Assembly: GCA_024734495.1 (NCBI GenBank)
Contig: JALMQS010000128.1
Location: 21,373,350 to 21,437,349 of the forward strand
Source: Forficula auricularia
Lineage: Eukaryota; Arthropoda; Insecta; Dermaptera; Forficulidae
Reading direction: 5' to 3'
Length of the DNA: 64,000 bases
Within the stretch, counting starts at the first letter, position 1. The number at the start of each line of letters is the position of its first letter. Position numbers and translations under genes: made by a program. Shown piece by piece: positions 1 through 10,967 of the stretch. The notes beneath the pieces are model-generated. The model was not told the origin of the DNA, searched no databases, and worked only from the letters and a program-made list of their open reading frames with translations.

Positions 1-83
1 CCTTAGAATTTTGAACAAGGATACTGAATCGGGAATCTGGTGTAGGTAATGGGGGGTATTTTGAACAAATTTAAGACGAATAT

Positions 84-850
84 TTTTTTTTTATAATGAT
101 ATTGATACCAGAAAAAGTTCCACCAAAAAGGTACAACCTCCGTAGTCCGTGGTGGACCCATGTATCGTAAAAATAAGAAGTGATTTTGGGATTAGGTCGG
201 AGTTTAAGGTGTCTGTGGATCCGGGTTTTGAAAGATTGAATGTTATATGTTGCTGGGAAGAAGATCCGAAGAAGAGAGTTCCACTATCTAGATGTCATAG
301 GGATAAACGAATTGGCGAATGCGCTTTTTTGGTTAGTATCCAATTTAAGCGCGTAGGGGTGTTGAGTCTTAGAAAATCGTGTATTTCGCACAAATGAAAT
401 CTTTGGAGGGATTATTGATTTTATCTCCTCAGAACAAAAGCCATGGTAATAATATCTATAAAAAAAAGAGTAAGGGTGGACTTTGTATCGTGAAAATAAG
501 AAGAGATTTAGGGATTGAGTCGGAGTTGAAGGTATCTGTGGACGCGGGTCTTGAAAGATTGAAGGTTATATGTTGCTGAGAATAAGTTCGAAGAAGAGAG
601 TTCAAGTCTCTATATATCATAGAGATAAACGAATTGGCGAATGCCTTTGTTCGGTTAGTATCCAATTTAAGAAAGTCTTAGAAAATCGTGTATTTTGCGC
701 AAATGAAGCCTTTGGAGAGATTATTGATTTTATCTCGTCAGAACAAAAGCCATGGTAATAAAATCTATAAAAAAGAGTAAGGGTGGACTATGTATCGGGA
801 AAATATCGGGAAAATAAGAAGAGATTTAGGAATTCGGTCGGAGTTGAAAT
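84..850 (-). mobile_element. LINE 3' end (Jockey-like), 5'-truncated, with internal duplications
   Basis: Read on the minus strand this is the C-terminal end of a Jockey-like reverse transcriptase plus 3' UTR and poly(A), which appears on the plus strand as the T-run at about 84-93. The translated tail contains NLSRPASTDTFNSD and an upstream degenerate form of the TSRDWNSL motif, matching the copy at 56,240-56,625. The 3' UTR also matches that copy (GGGTCCACC, then a run ending TCATTA and poly-A). The coding frame is broken. It is a dead fragment. Confidence 0.7.
152..848 (-). repeat. Tandem duplication of the LINE 3' segment (2 full and 1 partial unit)
   Basis: Units start at about 152, 475 and 781, each opening with GGTGGAC followed by a TGTATCG motif. 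The first two are about 305-323 bp; the third stops after about 70 bp. They run head to tail inside the LINE fragment, which is unusual for a simple 5'-truncated insertion. Confidence 0.75.
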
Positions 851-2144
851 TTCTCAAGATTCATGGCACGTCCGCCACAATATTTAGCAGCATATCACTA
901 CGAATTAAAAATAAAATATTTCTTCCTTATAACCATTTCCAGACAAAATAATTAACAAATCACGGAAATTGAACAGAGCGAGCCGAGTCTTGAAAATACA
1001 TTCATATTTTCTCCAATTTTAAATTAAATTATAAAAAAATAATTAATTAAAAAACTGTACATATTTTTTGTAAAAATTGTACTTATTTCATCCCTCTGGA
1101 ATTGGGTATAGTGAGTGTCCAATATTTTAACTATTTAAAAATCTTCATAAACGGTTTGAAATTTTCCTTGTTTTATTTTGTACATTTTATTAATAATATT
1201 TTTAAACTGCTCAGGTTGAGTAGAAAATATTAAAATTTTAAAGGACTCTTCAACAAACTTTGACTTTAAGAGAGGAAACAAATTCAACGAAATTTCGCAA
1301 TCCACTCGTTACTTGAAATATACTTGAAGATTCTAATAAAAAGTTCATTGCTTGATTTACTACACCTTAAAAGGGAGATCTTTTTGACCAATAAGCAGCC
1401 ATAATCTATTCATTCCTTATATAGCCTATGAAAATCCACTTATTGATTTTTATTTGTAAAAAGGGAATTTCACGTGAAGTGGACAACGAAAAAATGTAAG
1501 ATTCTGAAATTCGTTCATAATCGGCCAAATTGTATTTCTAGAAGGTATGAACAATATTTTTTGTTATGAGGTATAATAATTGGACATCTAAAGAATTGAC
1601 GTTATTGAATTTCAGATTTTTTGGAAGCGATTTTTCGAAGTAAACAAATTTACAATAAAATAGTAAACGTAGCGTTTTATATAGAAAATTTACTGTTCTT
1701 GTTAATTATGAAATCAGATTTGAAATTGAATTTTTTTTCATGTACAAAACCGGAAGTTCACATTTCAAATCAGAATTTTAATAACTTTGACCATTTTTTT
1801 TTTAATTATTTTAATTTAAAATTATAGCTTAAAGTATAGAATACACTAAAGTTTCAAAATGGAAGTTATATTAGTTTAGGAGATAAATGAATTAAAGTAC
1901 ATACGTGTCGCATTGAGCGTGGTAGCTGACGCTTGCTAGGTCGGCGGGTTTGTAAAAAACTCATTAAAACGATATTAATGCGATATTAAAATATAATAAC
2001 CTATTTAAGCATATTTAGGCTCTAACAATGATGTATGATGATAGGTAATATTCAAATTTTAAAATAAAATGTATAATTTTTAACAAAACCACACACACAC
2101 ACACAAACACTCAATGGCCAAAATGGGATATGGTTTCCCCAAGG
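851..2144. other. AT-rich stretch without a recognised gene
   Basis: No coding frame with a recognisable domain. A short CA microsatellite lies at about 2,090-2,106. Confidence 0.6.
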
Positions 2145-3015
2145 ACATTAAAAAATAAGCTGACGTGTTCTGATGTGGCCATACACTTGACTTAACTATA
2201 CAACCTGGCCCCTCACTTATATTTAATATTTAATAAAATTATTTATAATCATGTAGGGGACGGGGATTAGTTTTTCCATTTTTAGACTTCTGGGGTCCCA
2301 CTGATTATGTATACAAAATTTGGTTGAGTTTGGTACAAGAGCCTATATTTTCATTTTTTGACGCTACACCCCCCGCCCCATTTTGGGCGGTTAGTTTTTG
2401 CATTTTTAGATTACTATAGGCCCACTGATTATGTAAATATACAAAATTTGGTTAAGTTTGGTAAATGGCAAATATTTTCATTTTTTGACCCTACACCCCC
2501 CTCCCATTTTGGGCGGTTAGTTTTTGCATTTTTAAATTACTGGGGTCCCACTGATTATGTATACAAAATCTGGTTGAGTTTGGTCAAATGGCCTAGATTT
2601 TTAATTCTTAACCCCCCCTCCATTACCATTCATTTTGGGTCGATATGCACCAAAATCTATTCAGCTCTTAATCTCAATGGACCAAAACTACGTGGGAAAT
2701 TTGGTTTCAATATTCACACTAGTTTTTGAGCTAGCTCGTCCACAAAAATTTGGTAACGTACAGACTAACTAACGTACAACCAGACTGACCAACAGACATT
2801 TTGATAAAACAATAATTATTTCGAAAAAAAAAAATTTCGATGTTTATTTATTAGGGCTTTTTTGTAGAGCGAAATGCCATGGTTTTGCTCAATTTTTTTA
2901 ATCAAAATTGCTTAAGCCGTTTTTGAGATATTTCGAAAAAAAGAAGGAAAAAATCTTTTTCTTTTTCATGCAGGAATACAATACTTGGTCATACCCTGTA
3001 TGGTAAAGTAAAAAT
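2145..3015 (+). repeat. Dispersed repeat family R1, copy a
   Basis: About 870 bp of non-coding repeat. One end carries GATGTGGCCA and an ACCTGGCCC block, the other ends in CCCTGTATGGTAAAGTAAA. Other copies are at 28,265-29,135 (inverted and interrupted), 51,060-51,895 (inverted), 54,890-55,580 and 56,970-57,425. I could not assign it to a known class. R1 is only a local name. Confidence 0.7.
2258..2620 (+). repeat. Three tandem modules (about 125 bp) inside R1 copy a
   Basis: Each module has a TTAGTTTTTGCATTTTTA block, then CCACTGATTATGT, then GGTTGAGTTTGGT, then a C-rich run. Other R1 copies show one module. Confidence 0.7.
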
Positions 3016-3319
3016 ATTTTACATAGGTAGTATAAGAATTTTAGAGAGGCTTAGATGGGGCATAGCAAAAAAAGGTTGAAAAACACTCAACTAGGGGCTA
3101 GAACAAATACTTTTAAATTACAGTTGATTTAGAAAAAATGGAAAAACCTTTACTTGAAAATTTTTTCGTTTTGCTATTTTTCCAATAAAGGCTGTAACGA
3201 TTCTTTTTTTCTTGTAATAATCCTTACATTTATCAAATATCTTGACTTCTTCAAATTCCGATTTTAATTAGGGTAGGAGAAAGAATTAGTTGTATCGCAA
3301 ATAAACATTATTTTAAACG

Positions 3320-3435
3320 TTCATATTTCGTATATGGTATGTCGCAGAGCTTTGAGCCATGAAACTTATAACATAGATACAAAAAAAATTCAGTCAAATT
3401 GAGAACCTCCTCCTTTTTGAAGTCGGTTAAAAACA
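3320..3435 (-). repeat. Dispersed repeat end with the CCGACTTCAAAAAGGAGGAGG-type motif
   Basis: On the minus strand: AACCGACTTCAAAAAGGAGG, a motif common at the ends of insect interspersed repeats. Related ACCGACTTC blocks occur at 23,690 and 24,270. The rest of 3,016-3,653 holds nothing else I recognise. Confidence 0.45.
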
Positions 3436-3664
3436 TCTATGGCTATAAGAAGTACCTACCCTATGTTTTTGATTGAATATATAGAAGAGTATTTGAAAAA
3501 TTAGAAAGGGTTCGAATTAGTGGTGATTCACAAATTAAAAATTGAAATAATGTTTTTTGTTTACTGAATATTCTAGAATAGTTAGGGTTTTTAGCCCATC
3601 ATCGGGAGTTTATGCAAAATTCTGTCTTTTATATATATACAAGATTTGCTCGTTTAATATAATA

Positions 3665-3930
3665 AGATTAATAAAATTTGCGTAAAATTGCGAGGTAGGT
3701 TTCACAAAAAAAGGAAATAAAACAAAAATGGGTTTAGAATTCGAAATATTTCGGGTATCAGCCCATCTTCAGGAGTCAGAGAAAAATGGATAAAATTGGA
3801 AAAAATTTTACAAATAATAATTTTTTGGAAATATGTATGGTGAGGGGAGAAAACGTACTGAGAATTAATATTTTCGACAGATGGAACAAGTGAGTTTTGT
3901 GAAACCTACCTCACATACGCAATTTTTATC
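3665..3930. mobile_element. Foldback element with 11-nt target duplication
   Basis: Inverted ends: a GAGGTAGGTTTCAC block near 3,690 and its complement near 3,895. The direct repeat TTAATATAATA flanks it at 3,654-3,664 and 3,931-3,941. A hammerhead-like motif is at 3,742-3,772 on the minus strand. A truncated relative lies near 31,815-31,930. Confidence 0.6.
3742..3772 (-). ncRNA. Degenerate hammerhead-like motif
   Basis: Minus strand: CTGAAGA, an extra T, a GGG/CCC hairpin, then GAAATATTTC instead of GAAACGTC. The core is altered, so it is probably inactive. Confidence 0.3.
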
Positions 3931-3941
3931 TTAATATAATA

Positions 3942-4439
3942 TAAAAAGAGAAGGTGATGTTTCACCATTCATCTATTAACGCACAGCCTAAACCGCTTGA
4001 CATAGAAATCTGGAGTGTATATTCTTTCACTTTCTCATTTTTCATTTATGGGTATGGTAAGAAGAGATTTTTTGAAATTCTAACCCTAAAGGAGGGAAAG
4101 GGTCCCAAAATGGGTTTTTTGAGTTTTTCAAAATATCTTAAACCAGAAAATATGTCGATATGAATTTAATTTAGAAAGATGAAGCATTGAAATACAAAAA
4201 ATCGTTTTTGAGTATTTTGCTCTATATGTCCCCGAAAGGGAGATATAGTCATTTTCGGGTAAATTTTTGAAATATTTAAAGTGCTCTATCTCCTATTTTA
4301 AGTTATAGCATTCAAATTTGGTACATGGGTTTATTAATGCTAAATCTCGGGAAGATTTTTTTATTTTTTCGAAATTTGACCCCTGAACTGAAAAATGGGG
4401 GATTTTTGATTTTGTGGTCTAAAACACAAAAGTCTTCGT
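3942..4439. other. No gene; AT-rich with short homopolymers
   Basis: No domain-bearing frame. A short open frame beginning at 3,954 has no recognisable motif. Confidence 0.5.
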
Positions 4440-4810
4440 ATTTTTCTTGCCCTTGGACCAAACTCAACCAAATTTTGTATACATAATCTGTGGGCCTCCA
4501 GGGAGCTAAAAATGCAAAAACTGGATGCGGGATTGGGTGCAGGGAGCCCGGGGTGGGTGTGGGGGTGGAATGGGTGGGAAGGGTGCGTAGTGAGGTAAAA
4601 GGCTGAGGTAGAATGGGATTATGGCGCGGGGGTGGGGCGCAGGGGGCCCGGGGACGGTGTGGAGGTGAAGTGGGAAGGAAGGGTGCGTAGTGGGGTGCAA
4701 GGTGGGTGCGGAGGTCGAATGGGGTTTGAGTGCGGGGATGGGGGTCCAGGCGGCGTAGCTTCCTGGCCAGTGGAGCCACCCGCCGAAGGCGGGCTTCTCA
4801 GCTAGTTATT
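4440..4810 (-). repeat. Repeat R6: G-rich degenerate minisatellite ending in a strong GC hairpin
   Basis: Plus-strand G-rich array (GGGTGCGTAGTG-like modules recurring) followed by CCCGCCGAAGGCGGG, a strong hairpin, and CAGCTAGTTAT. Related copies in the other orientation: 17,937-18,058 (same hairpin and TAGCTG end) and 59,945-60,112. It begins with an R1-like module at about 4,450-4,500. The open frames across it are by-products of skewed composition. Confidence 0.65.
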
Positions 4811-4931
4811 ATATAAAAATGTCTCACTTAGAACCAACACCTATCTCCTTAAAAGTTAAGGAGTTATAGATTTTTACCATTTGGAAATTGCTTCAGAATA
4901 AACACCGCTGTGAATAAACTAAATAACTTTC

Positions 4932-5083
4932 TTTTAAAGTTTTTGTGCCGAGAGTAGCAGAATTTTTATATATTGAAGGAGACAATAAATGAGTCTGTCT
5001 TCTGCTGGAATTATAATATCGTTATAAATAAATAAAATTTATAATTCCAGCAGAAGACACACTCTTTTGTTGTCTCCTTCAAT
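4932..5083 (-). mobile_element. Short foldback element with 11-nt target duplication (tail on the left)
   Basis: Flanked by direct repeats AAATAACTTTC at 4,921-4,931 and 5,084-5,094. The arms carry TTGAAGGAGACAA on the left and its complement on the right, with CCAGCAGAAGACAC inside. On the minus strand the tail reads CTGCTACTCTCGGCAC. This is an internally deleted member of the family seen complete at 46,438-46,711, and it has lost the ribozyme-like cores. Confidence 0.7.
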
Positions 5084-5094
5084 AAATAACTTTC

Positions 5095-5541
5095 ATCAAA
5101 TTTCTAATTTCACCATGGGTAGTAGGTAGGTACAACCAAAAGAAATACTTCTGTTATAATAATTTCTATTAACTACAAATAATATTAAAAATCTATAGAG
5201 AATATGAAAGAGATTTAAGTGTTTATTTTATTTTTCTCAAATTCTCGTGCTTGTCGTTTCCAACGAAAAATTAAAAAAACCTTTGATCTCTATATGTACA
5301 GGTGTACAACCTAAAAGCTAGCTACAAAATGTTTGGCTTAGCGCTCTTTGTCAAGTTGTTAGTAAATTCTCTCCGACCTTGTTTTCGAGTGAATTCTTAC
5401 AAATCATCTGATTGTAAAGTACATGGTAGAAATTTTATTTTTATTTATTTTTTTAACAAAATGTTTATTTTTATATATCTAGTTTCGTATTTTGTGTATC
5501 TTTCGCTTTTTGTTGAATTTGCCTTTGTTTTTAAATACAAT
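5095..5541. other. No gene recognised
   Basis: AT-rich. One open frame from 5,302 crosses into the hAT terminus and has no domain. Confidence 0.5.
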
Positions 5542-5549
5542 CTATATAA

Positions 5550-6178
5550 CAGGTGTGTCAAACTGGCGGCCCGCGGGCAGCATCTGTGGATTCATTTTTG
5601 TGCCCCCTTAAGAAAATTGGAGATTATAAATAAGGCTTTTATAAAAAAAAATATGTTGTATAAAAAAAATTAGACGAACACAAGATAAATAATATGGTAT
5701 TATTACGTTCGATTTGAGTGTTAATTTAATAGCGGGGGGAAATTTCTAATGCCCATGTAAATGTTACCTATCACATAAATGGCCTGCAACATAAATGAAT
5801 CTAATTTTCTCATTAATATATCAAATAATAATTAACACATTAACGAGAATTGTTTTGATCGCGCTTTTTAAACAAGATATATATCGCGAAACTACTGCGG
5901 TTGAAGCATTCATTCTCTCTTGGTCCAGACTCAGCAGACTCCAATAGCTTCAACCGCAGTAGTCTCGCGATATATATCTTGTTTAAAAAGCGCGATCAAA
6001 ACAATTCTCGTTAATGTGTTAATTATTCTTTGATATATTAATGAGAAAATTAACTTCACTATTTCAAATTAGAAATATATAAATTCGGATATTATTTTCA
6101 CTTAATATTCGACAAAAATCATCTTCATTCGTTTCGCGATTGAATCAAATACAGGAAACTTATTATTTGACACTCCTG
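5550..6178. mobile_element. Non-autonomous hAT element, 629 bp, perfect 8-bp target duplication
   Basis: Termini CAGGTGTGTCAAA (left) and the complement of CAGGAGTGTCAAA (right), flanked by perfect direct repeats CTATATAA at 5,542-5,549 and 6,179-6,186. A GCGGCCCGCGGG block just inside the left end matches the autonomous-like hAT at 62,089-63,349. There is no transposase. The interior is mostly a long palindrome. Related inner sequence recurs at 42,050-42,410 and 46,084-47,018. Confidence 0.85.
5803..6055. repeat. About 250-bp palindrome inside the hAT element
   Basis: Arms of about 110 nt, including TTAACGAGAATTGTTTTGAT and its complement, GCGATATATATCTTG and its complement. The short loop contains CTCTCTTGGTCCAGACT. 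It would form a cruciform or long hairpin RNA. Confidence 0.8.
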
Positions 6179-6186
6179 CTATATAA

Positions 6187-7033
6187 TATGAAACATATCT
6201 ACAATATATAAAATAAAGACATGTGTTAACTCGGAAATTAAAACCCACTTCTAGAGATCTGAAATTTCGTCTTCATAAAGAAAATTATTTCAAACTTAAG
6301 GAAAAAATTATTTCAATAATTAAAAGTGAAAATAGGATTAGGTGAAACATCTTTTCATGTAAGTACAGAGAATCTCAAAATACTGCTGATAGTTGAATTA
6401 AATTTTCAATGTAAGAGCAAAACAAGTGAGTAAATAAAAAATGGTTTTTAAAAAAATCTAACTTCACTAAAGGGCCTAGCCAAGTTTGATTCGAGAATGC
6501 GTTATTAGATAATCAAAGGCGAATTAATGAAGCCCAAGGACATAAATACTACAAATTTCGTATAAAAAATTTTTATTGGAACGTCATTTTCATTTTCTTA
6601 AAAACTAATAGAGTAACTTCTCTCTTTCTTCAGATGTTTAAAGGGCCAATTAGGGAAGTATGTAACCATCTCCTTCTTTGTATCCTTTAACAGTACTTGT
6701 AATTTTCTAGGGTTAGAATTTTCCAGTGACATTAACAAATAGGTATATATACTTACGATAAGTCAAGAAAGAAACGCCATAGAAAGTTTGTTTTGGTGTC
6801 TAAATGGATGTATTTTTATAAGATTTTGGACTTTAGTTTCAGAACTTCTGGTTAACAATGCAGGGTGCGTTAGTTCACTCTTCCCATAATCTTCTGCAAA
6901 ATTTGTAGGAAGCGCATCAAGTCTTGAAAAGTTGTTACTATTTTCTCCAATTAGAAATGACAAATTATTGGAATTTTCTCTATATTTTTATTTATGCATT
7001 TATTTAAAGAAATATTGTTATTGTTGATCGTCA
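6187..7033. other. No gene recognised
   Basis: Both strands were read. The longest frame (6,763-6,963, minus) shows no motif. Confidence 0.5.
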
Positions 7034-7036
7034 TTA

Positions 7037-7300
7037 GGGGCCGTCCATAAATTACGTCAAACAGTAAGGGGGGAATCTCAGATTTGTGAGAAAATTTGAC
7101 AGGGGAGCCCGGGGAACATAAAAATTGTCACAAAAGTCAAATTAAAATTTTAAAATTTTTCAAATATAAAAAATAAATGTAAAAGTGATAGTGTGACGTT
7201 ACAATACAGGGGGGTTCAATGAAAATTAGACAGAATGTGACAGAGGGGGCGGGGGCCTGAAAATATTGAAATTCGTGTGACGTAATTTATGGAAGGTCCC
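7037..7300. mobile_element. MITE with TTA target duplication
   Basis: Inverted ends GGGGCCGTCCATAAATTACG and the complement of GGGACCTTCCATAAATTACG, flanked by TTA at 7,034-7,036 and 7,301-7,303. This terminus type is widespread in arthropod genomes. The 3-bp TTA duplication suggests PIF/Harbinger-type mobilisation. Confidence 0.75.
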
Positions 7301-7303
7301 TTA

Positions 7304-8112
7304 CATTGATAATATTCTATTTTTTACTTTTGTCTGTTTTAAAAGTAATTGCCTGATTTAAAGATGACTTTAAACCTTTTGACCTACGCGGGCCACATTT
7401 CAAGAAAAAAAAATTGTCTCGGAACGAGGATAAAATATTATAATTCTATTGATATTTGTTATTCAAAAAAGATAGTTAATAATGTAGAAATAAGAACTTT
7501 ATTTTTTTAGCTCATAGTGAGCTTCTAATTACACTTTCGGAAATTGTATACTTGAAAATCGCTTCTCTAAAATAGATCAAAATGATGATCATTTTTTCGG
7601 AAATCTTGAAATTTAGTTCAAGATTCAAAATTTAAAATTAGCACTTTTATTTTTCGAAAACTTCACAGACGATTTTAGATTTTTTATTTTAGAGATAAAA
7701 AATTATCAGGCCAAATTGTTGTGTGTTTTCCAGTATCTACATATAAATCTCAATGTTTTAAGTACTTTTATGACTTTATATTGGGTCATGGGTTGGACAG
7801 TCCTGGTTTAAATCGAATGGGATTAATGAAGGATATGAGGAATGATAATTTATTTTTTAAAAGTAACGGATATAATAATCCCTGACCATCCATTATCTAT
7901 TAACATGTAAGAACATGCAAAGATCTAAAAGAGAAGTCTTGAAAAGTTTTAGTCCAGGTGAGAAATTATTAATCTTAATTGTTATTGTTCTAGAAAAAGT
8001 CAATTCCTAGTCTCCTGGTACTAGAATAATATAACCATATGTACTTGGTTAGTGTCGTAGCATATAAATTACTGAAATAATAAATATTTTAGAAAATGAA
8101 AATTTGAGAAGA
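7304..8112. other. No gene; contains one member of a small repeat pair
   Basis: 7,735-7,815 (ATAAATCTCAATGTTTTA, then TTGGGTCATGG and GTCCTGGTTTAAAT) is repeated in diverged form at 8,583-8,668. Nothing else was recognised. Confidence 0.45.
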
Positions 8113-8128
8113 AGAATTTTAAAATATT

Positions 8129-8433
8129 GTTAGAGTTCGTGGCTGTGATGATACTGTACTAGATGAAGGAGGAGGTATCATTTTTGGCAAGGCTTGGTTC
8201 GATCACATATGTTTACCGCATTTTGTGTATAACTGTAAGTCTAAACAACCATCTTCTTCAACTTATAATTTTTTATAAAAAATATATCAATTAACATCCA
8301 TTTGTAAAAAAAAGTTTTAGCCTAATTGACTGAAGATGGCCAAATAAAATTCAGGCCGAAACGTCTTATTAAAGGTGTTTTATTGAACCCAGTGATTCCA
8401 TCTTTGGCTGATATCTCCTCCTTCATCTAGAAC
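8129..8433. mobile_element. Foldback element with perfect 16-nt target duplication
   Basis: Direct repeats AGAATTTTAAAATATT at 8,113-8,128 and 8,434-8,449 border 305 bp whose ends are inverted (CTAGATGAAGGAGGAG near 8,160 and its complement near 8,415). A hammerhead-like motif is at 8,330-8,365. A 16-nt duplication fits target-primed reverse transcription, not a cut-and-paste transposase. Confidence 0.75.
8330..8365 (+). ncRNA. Hammerhead-like ribozyme motif
   Basis: CTGAAGA, one extra T, GGCC...GGCC helix II with a loop of about 12 nt, GAA, palindromic ACGT (minimal helix III), then C as the predicted cleavage position. Helix I pairing (TTGA with TTATT) is weak. The motif resembles hammerheads described in Penelope-like elements. 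Confidence 0.5.
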
Positions 8434-8449
8434 AGAATTTTAAAATATT

Positions 8450-8850
8450 CGAAACTTCATTATTATTTTTTTATTTTATATAGTTGAGCTTATCATTTTG
8501 CTTTTAGTGAATTTTATTCTTGAAAAAAGGATTACGTATTTTACAAATGTAAATTCATATTTCGAAAAAGGGAATAAATATATCTCTACATATAAATCTC
8601 AATGTTTTAGGGAAGTTTATGATTTTATGTTGGGCCACACTCATTGCAGTGCTGGGCAGCCCTGCTTTAAATAAAAAAGAAAGTGGAAGATGAGGCAAGT
8701 ATATGTTATGCTGCTGGAGTGTAAGTATTAATCTCGGAAATGGTACTACGGTTATATTGAATTGGATGTTTGTGCGTGGTATCAACGACAAGTAAGAGGA
8801 AATTCGATACCTAAGTATTTTCGAAAATAAAAGATTACGGAATGGAACAC
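8450..8850. other. No gene; second member of the 7,735 repeat pair
   Basis: 8,583-8,668 repeats the 7,735-7,815 sequence and ends in CAGCCCTGCTTTAAA. A minus-strand frame at 8,555-8,878 has no domain. Confidence 0.45.
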
Positions 8851-8854
8851 TTAA

Positions 8855-9384
8855 GGAGGTTCTTTCGCGACAATCCACACAAAAAGTTTTAGCCTCGTAC
8901 TCACTCTATAAATATGAACGGAACTAAAATTTTAAGTTATGTTTTTTTAACGTGACTGTCCACTTACACTACGAAATCTCTATACGGATACACACATACT
9001 TGCCGGACCGTTTCCAAGCCATTGTACTTATATCCCCTCCACTAAAAATAATCGCCCAAATATGTTTGTTTTTTGTGTTTTTTATCAAAACTACGTGGTA
9101 AATAATTTCAATTTTTTTTTAAGTTACTCCGAATATATTATTCTAACTTATGTTAGTTTTTCATCAAGATGGTGAAAGTCCTTCAATGAAAAAAAATAAA
9201 ATAATCATCATATCCCCACCCTTTTCCTATCTACCATATGTAAAAAATGTCATTTTTAATTGCAATTATTTCATGTTTGGTGTGGTAAATCGTCTTCAAA
9301 TTTGACAGTATGTATATTATGCTTTTAATTATTATTCCTAGTTTCAAAAACTTCTTGAATTTTTGCATTTGTGAAAGAACTACC
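8855..9384. mobile_element. MITE with TTAA target sites (copy 1)
   Basis: 530 bp between TTAA at 8,851-8,854 and TTAA at 9,385-9,388. Imperfect inverted ends are GGAGGTTCTTTCGC and GGTAGTTCTTTCAC. It is homologous along its length to 38,544-39,075 in inverted orientation. TTAA sites suggest piggyBac-type mobilisation. There are no coding frames. Confidence 0.65.
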
Positions 9385-9388
9385 TTAA

Positions 9389-10693
9389 TATGAGGTCCAA
9401 CTCACGCTTGGCCGGCTTATTACTATTTTTGATTCGGAACACTAAAAATTACTTCGCTTAATTCTTTTTTAATTTCATCAATGAAGTCAGTTTTACTTTC
9501 GAGTAGATCGTTAAAGAACAGCTCTTTTGACAGCTACTTATTCGGTGCTGCCTCATGGTTCATACCACTAAATCTCAACAAGCCGGCCTCTTCATTTATG
9601 GATTGCCTCCGACTTCTTTTGCTTCCCACGAGATTGACAGCAACCACTTAAAGCCTATTTTGCTGCCCCAAGCATTAACTCCTGTCCCACGAGATTTTTT
9701 TTTTTCAAAGCTTGTGATATAGCCTTGAAAATGGTATATTCTGATAATTTATTCAATCTGTAAATTTTGTAAAATTTTAATCATGCATCAACGGAAAACT
9801 TTTTAGTAAAATTGATATTTTTATTTGATAAGAATAATAAATAATTCAATAAAAGTTCACTCAATCTCCTGAGAATTTAATACAAAATGAAACATCTAAA
9901 CTTCTCGAAATATGAGTGTCGGGTCGAAAGAGGGGCAAAATATTGAAATTCTAATTTTTTGTTCAATCTATACCAAATTTAGTACATTTAACCTTTAGAA
10001 TAATGTATAATTGCTAAAAATTCATAAAACGTTTATTAATAATTAAAACCTATCGGGAGGGGGGGATATATTTAAAGTATTTGTAGAAATAAAAAGTCGG
10101 TTTAAAATGACTAGTCTAAGAACTAATAAACATTTTGGACGATTATTTCAGAATGCAAATAACATATCCCATATTGTGGTTGTGATCAGCACACAACCCC
10201 AAAGCGAAATTCTTACTCGCCAAATCCAGTCGTTTTTACTGGTAAATGACCACTTCAGGATTTTGTAAAAGTGTTTCATAAATTTAATTTTTAGAAGAGA
10301 TATAAAAATAAATATTACTTATATATATGCTCTGTATATAATATAATTTTAGAATATATTAAAATTTCTTTAAAAGTAAAACTTTATTTTTTTTTAAAAA
10401 TCGGAAAATTAGAGGTTTATTTTCTTAAGCAAGGGTTCTTACCAAAACAGAGAATATTGCAAGGGGGTCTAAGAGACAAAAATTTTGAGAGCCTCTGGCC
10501 TAGTCCAAGAGTATCAGCCTATACATTTCTTCTACAAGACCTTTGGGGAAATTGACCCGCCTAGCCGATTATTTTGTGTGGTTATAAAAGAAAAAGAAAT
10601 CATTTTTAAAAACCTCAAATTAATCATTCCTTTACTTGTGAATAATTAAGACAAAACAACCAAAATTAAAGTTTCACTAAAATGAGAGAGGCC
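9389..10693. other. 1.3 kb without a recognised gene
   Basis: AT-rich, with a run of T at about 9,697 and a G-run at about 10,060. No motif-bearing frame on either strand. Confidence 0.55.
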
Positions 10694-10739
10694 ACTACTT
10701 TACAATATCTTATATTATTTAACGAGCAAGTCTTATATA
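10694..10739. repeat. Inverted flank of the Tc1-like element (pairs with 12,547-12,592)
   Basis: The 46 bp immediately outside the left transposon end are the exact complement of those outside the right end (TAAGACTTGCTCGTT core). The element therefore sits at the centre of a pre-existing palindrome, or its true terminal repeats are longer. Confidence 0.8.
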
Positions 10740-10967
10740 CACTCAGCGGCACAATTAACCGCCCACCTAACTTTTATTAAATATTTTACAATTAAACAAA
10801 TTTTCATTTAATTTATTTATTACATTCAATTTCTAGGATCACCAAAGATTAAAAAACCATGATTTAAACAAGAAAATTTATTTTTATTTAAAAAAACAAA
10901 ACATGAAATTAAAAAAATGTCATTTTTCCATGAAAGCCATTTTTACATCAGCCCTTATTTTTCAAAT

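Noticed and set aside
4312..4779. Proline-rich 155-residue frame
   Set aside because: It lies across a G-rich degenerate repeat whose composition removes stop codons on the C-rich strand. No domain, and the repeat recurs elsewhere without the frame.
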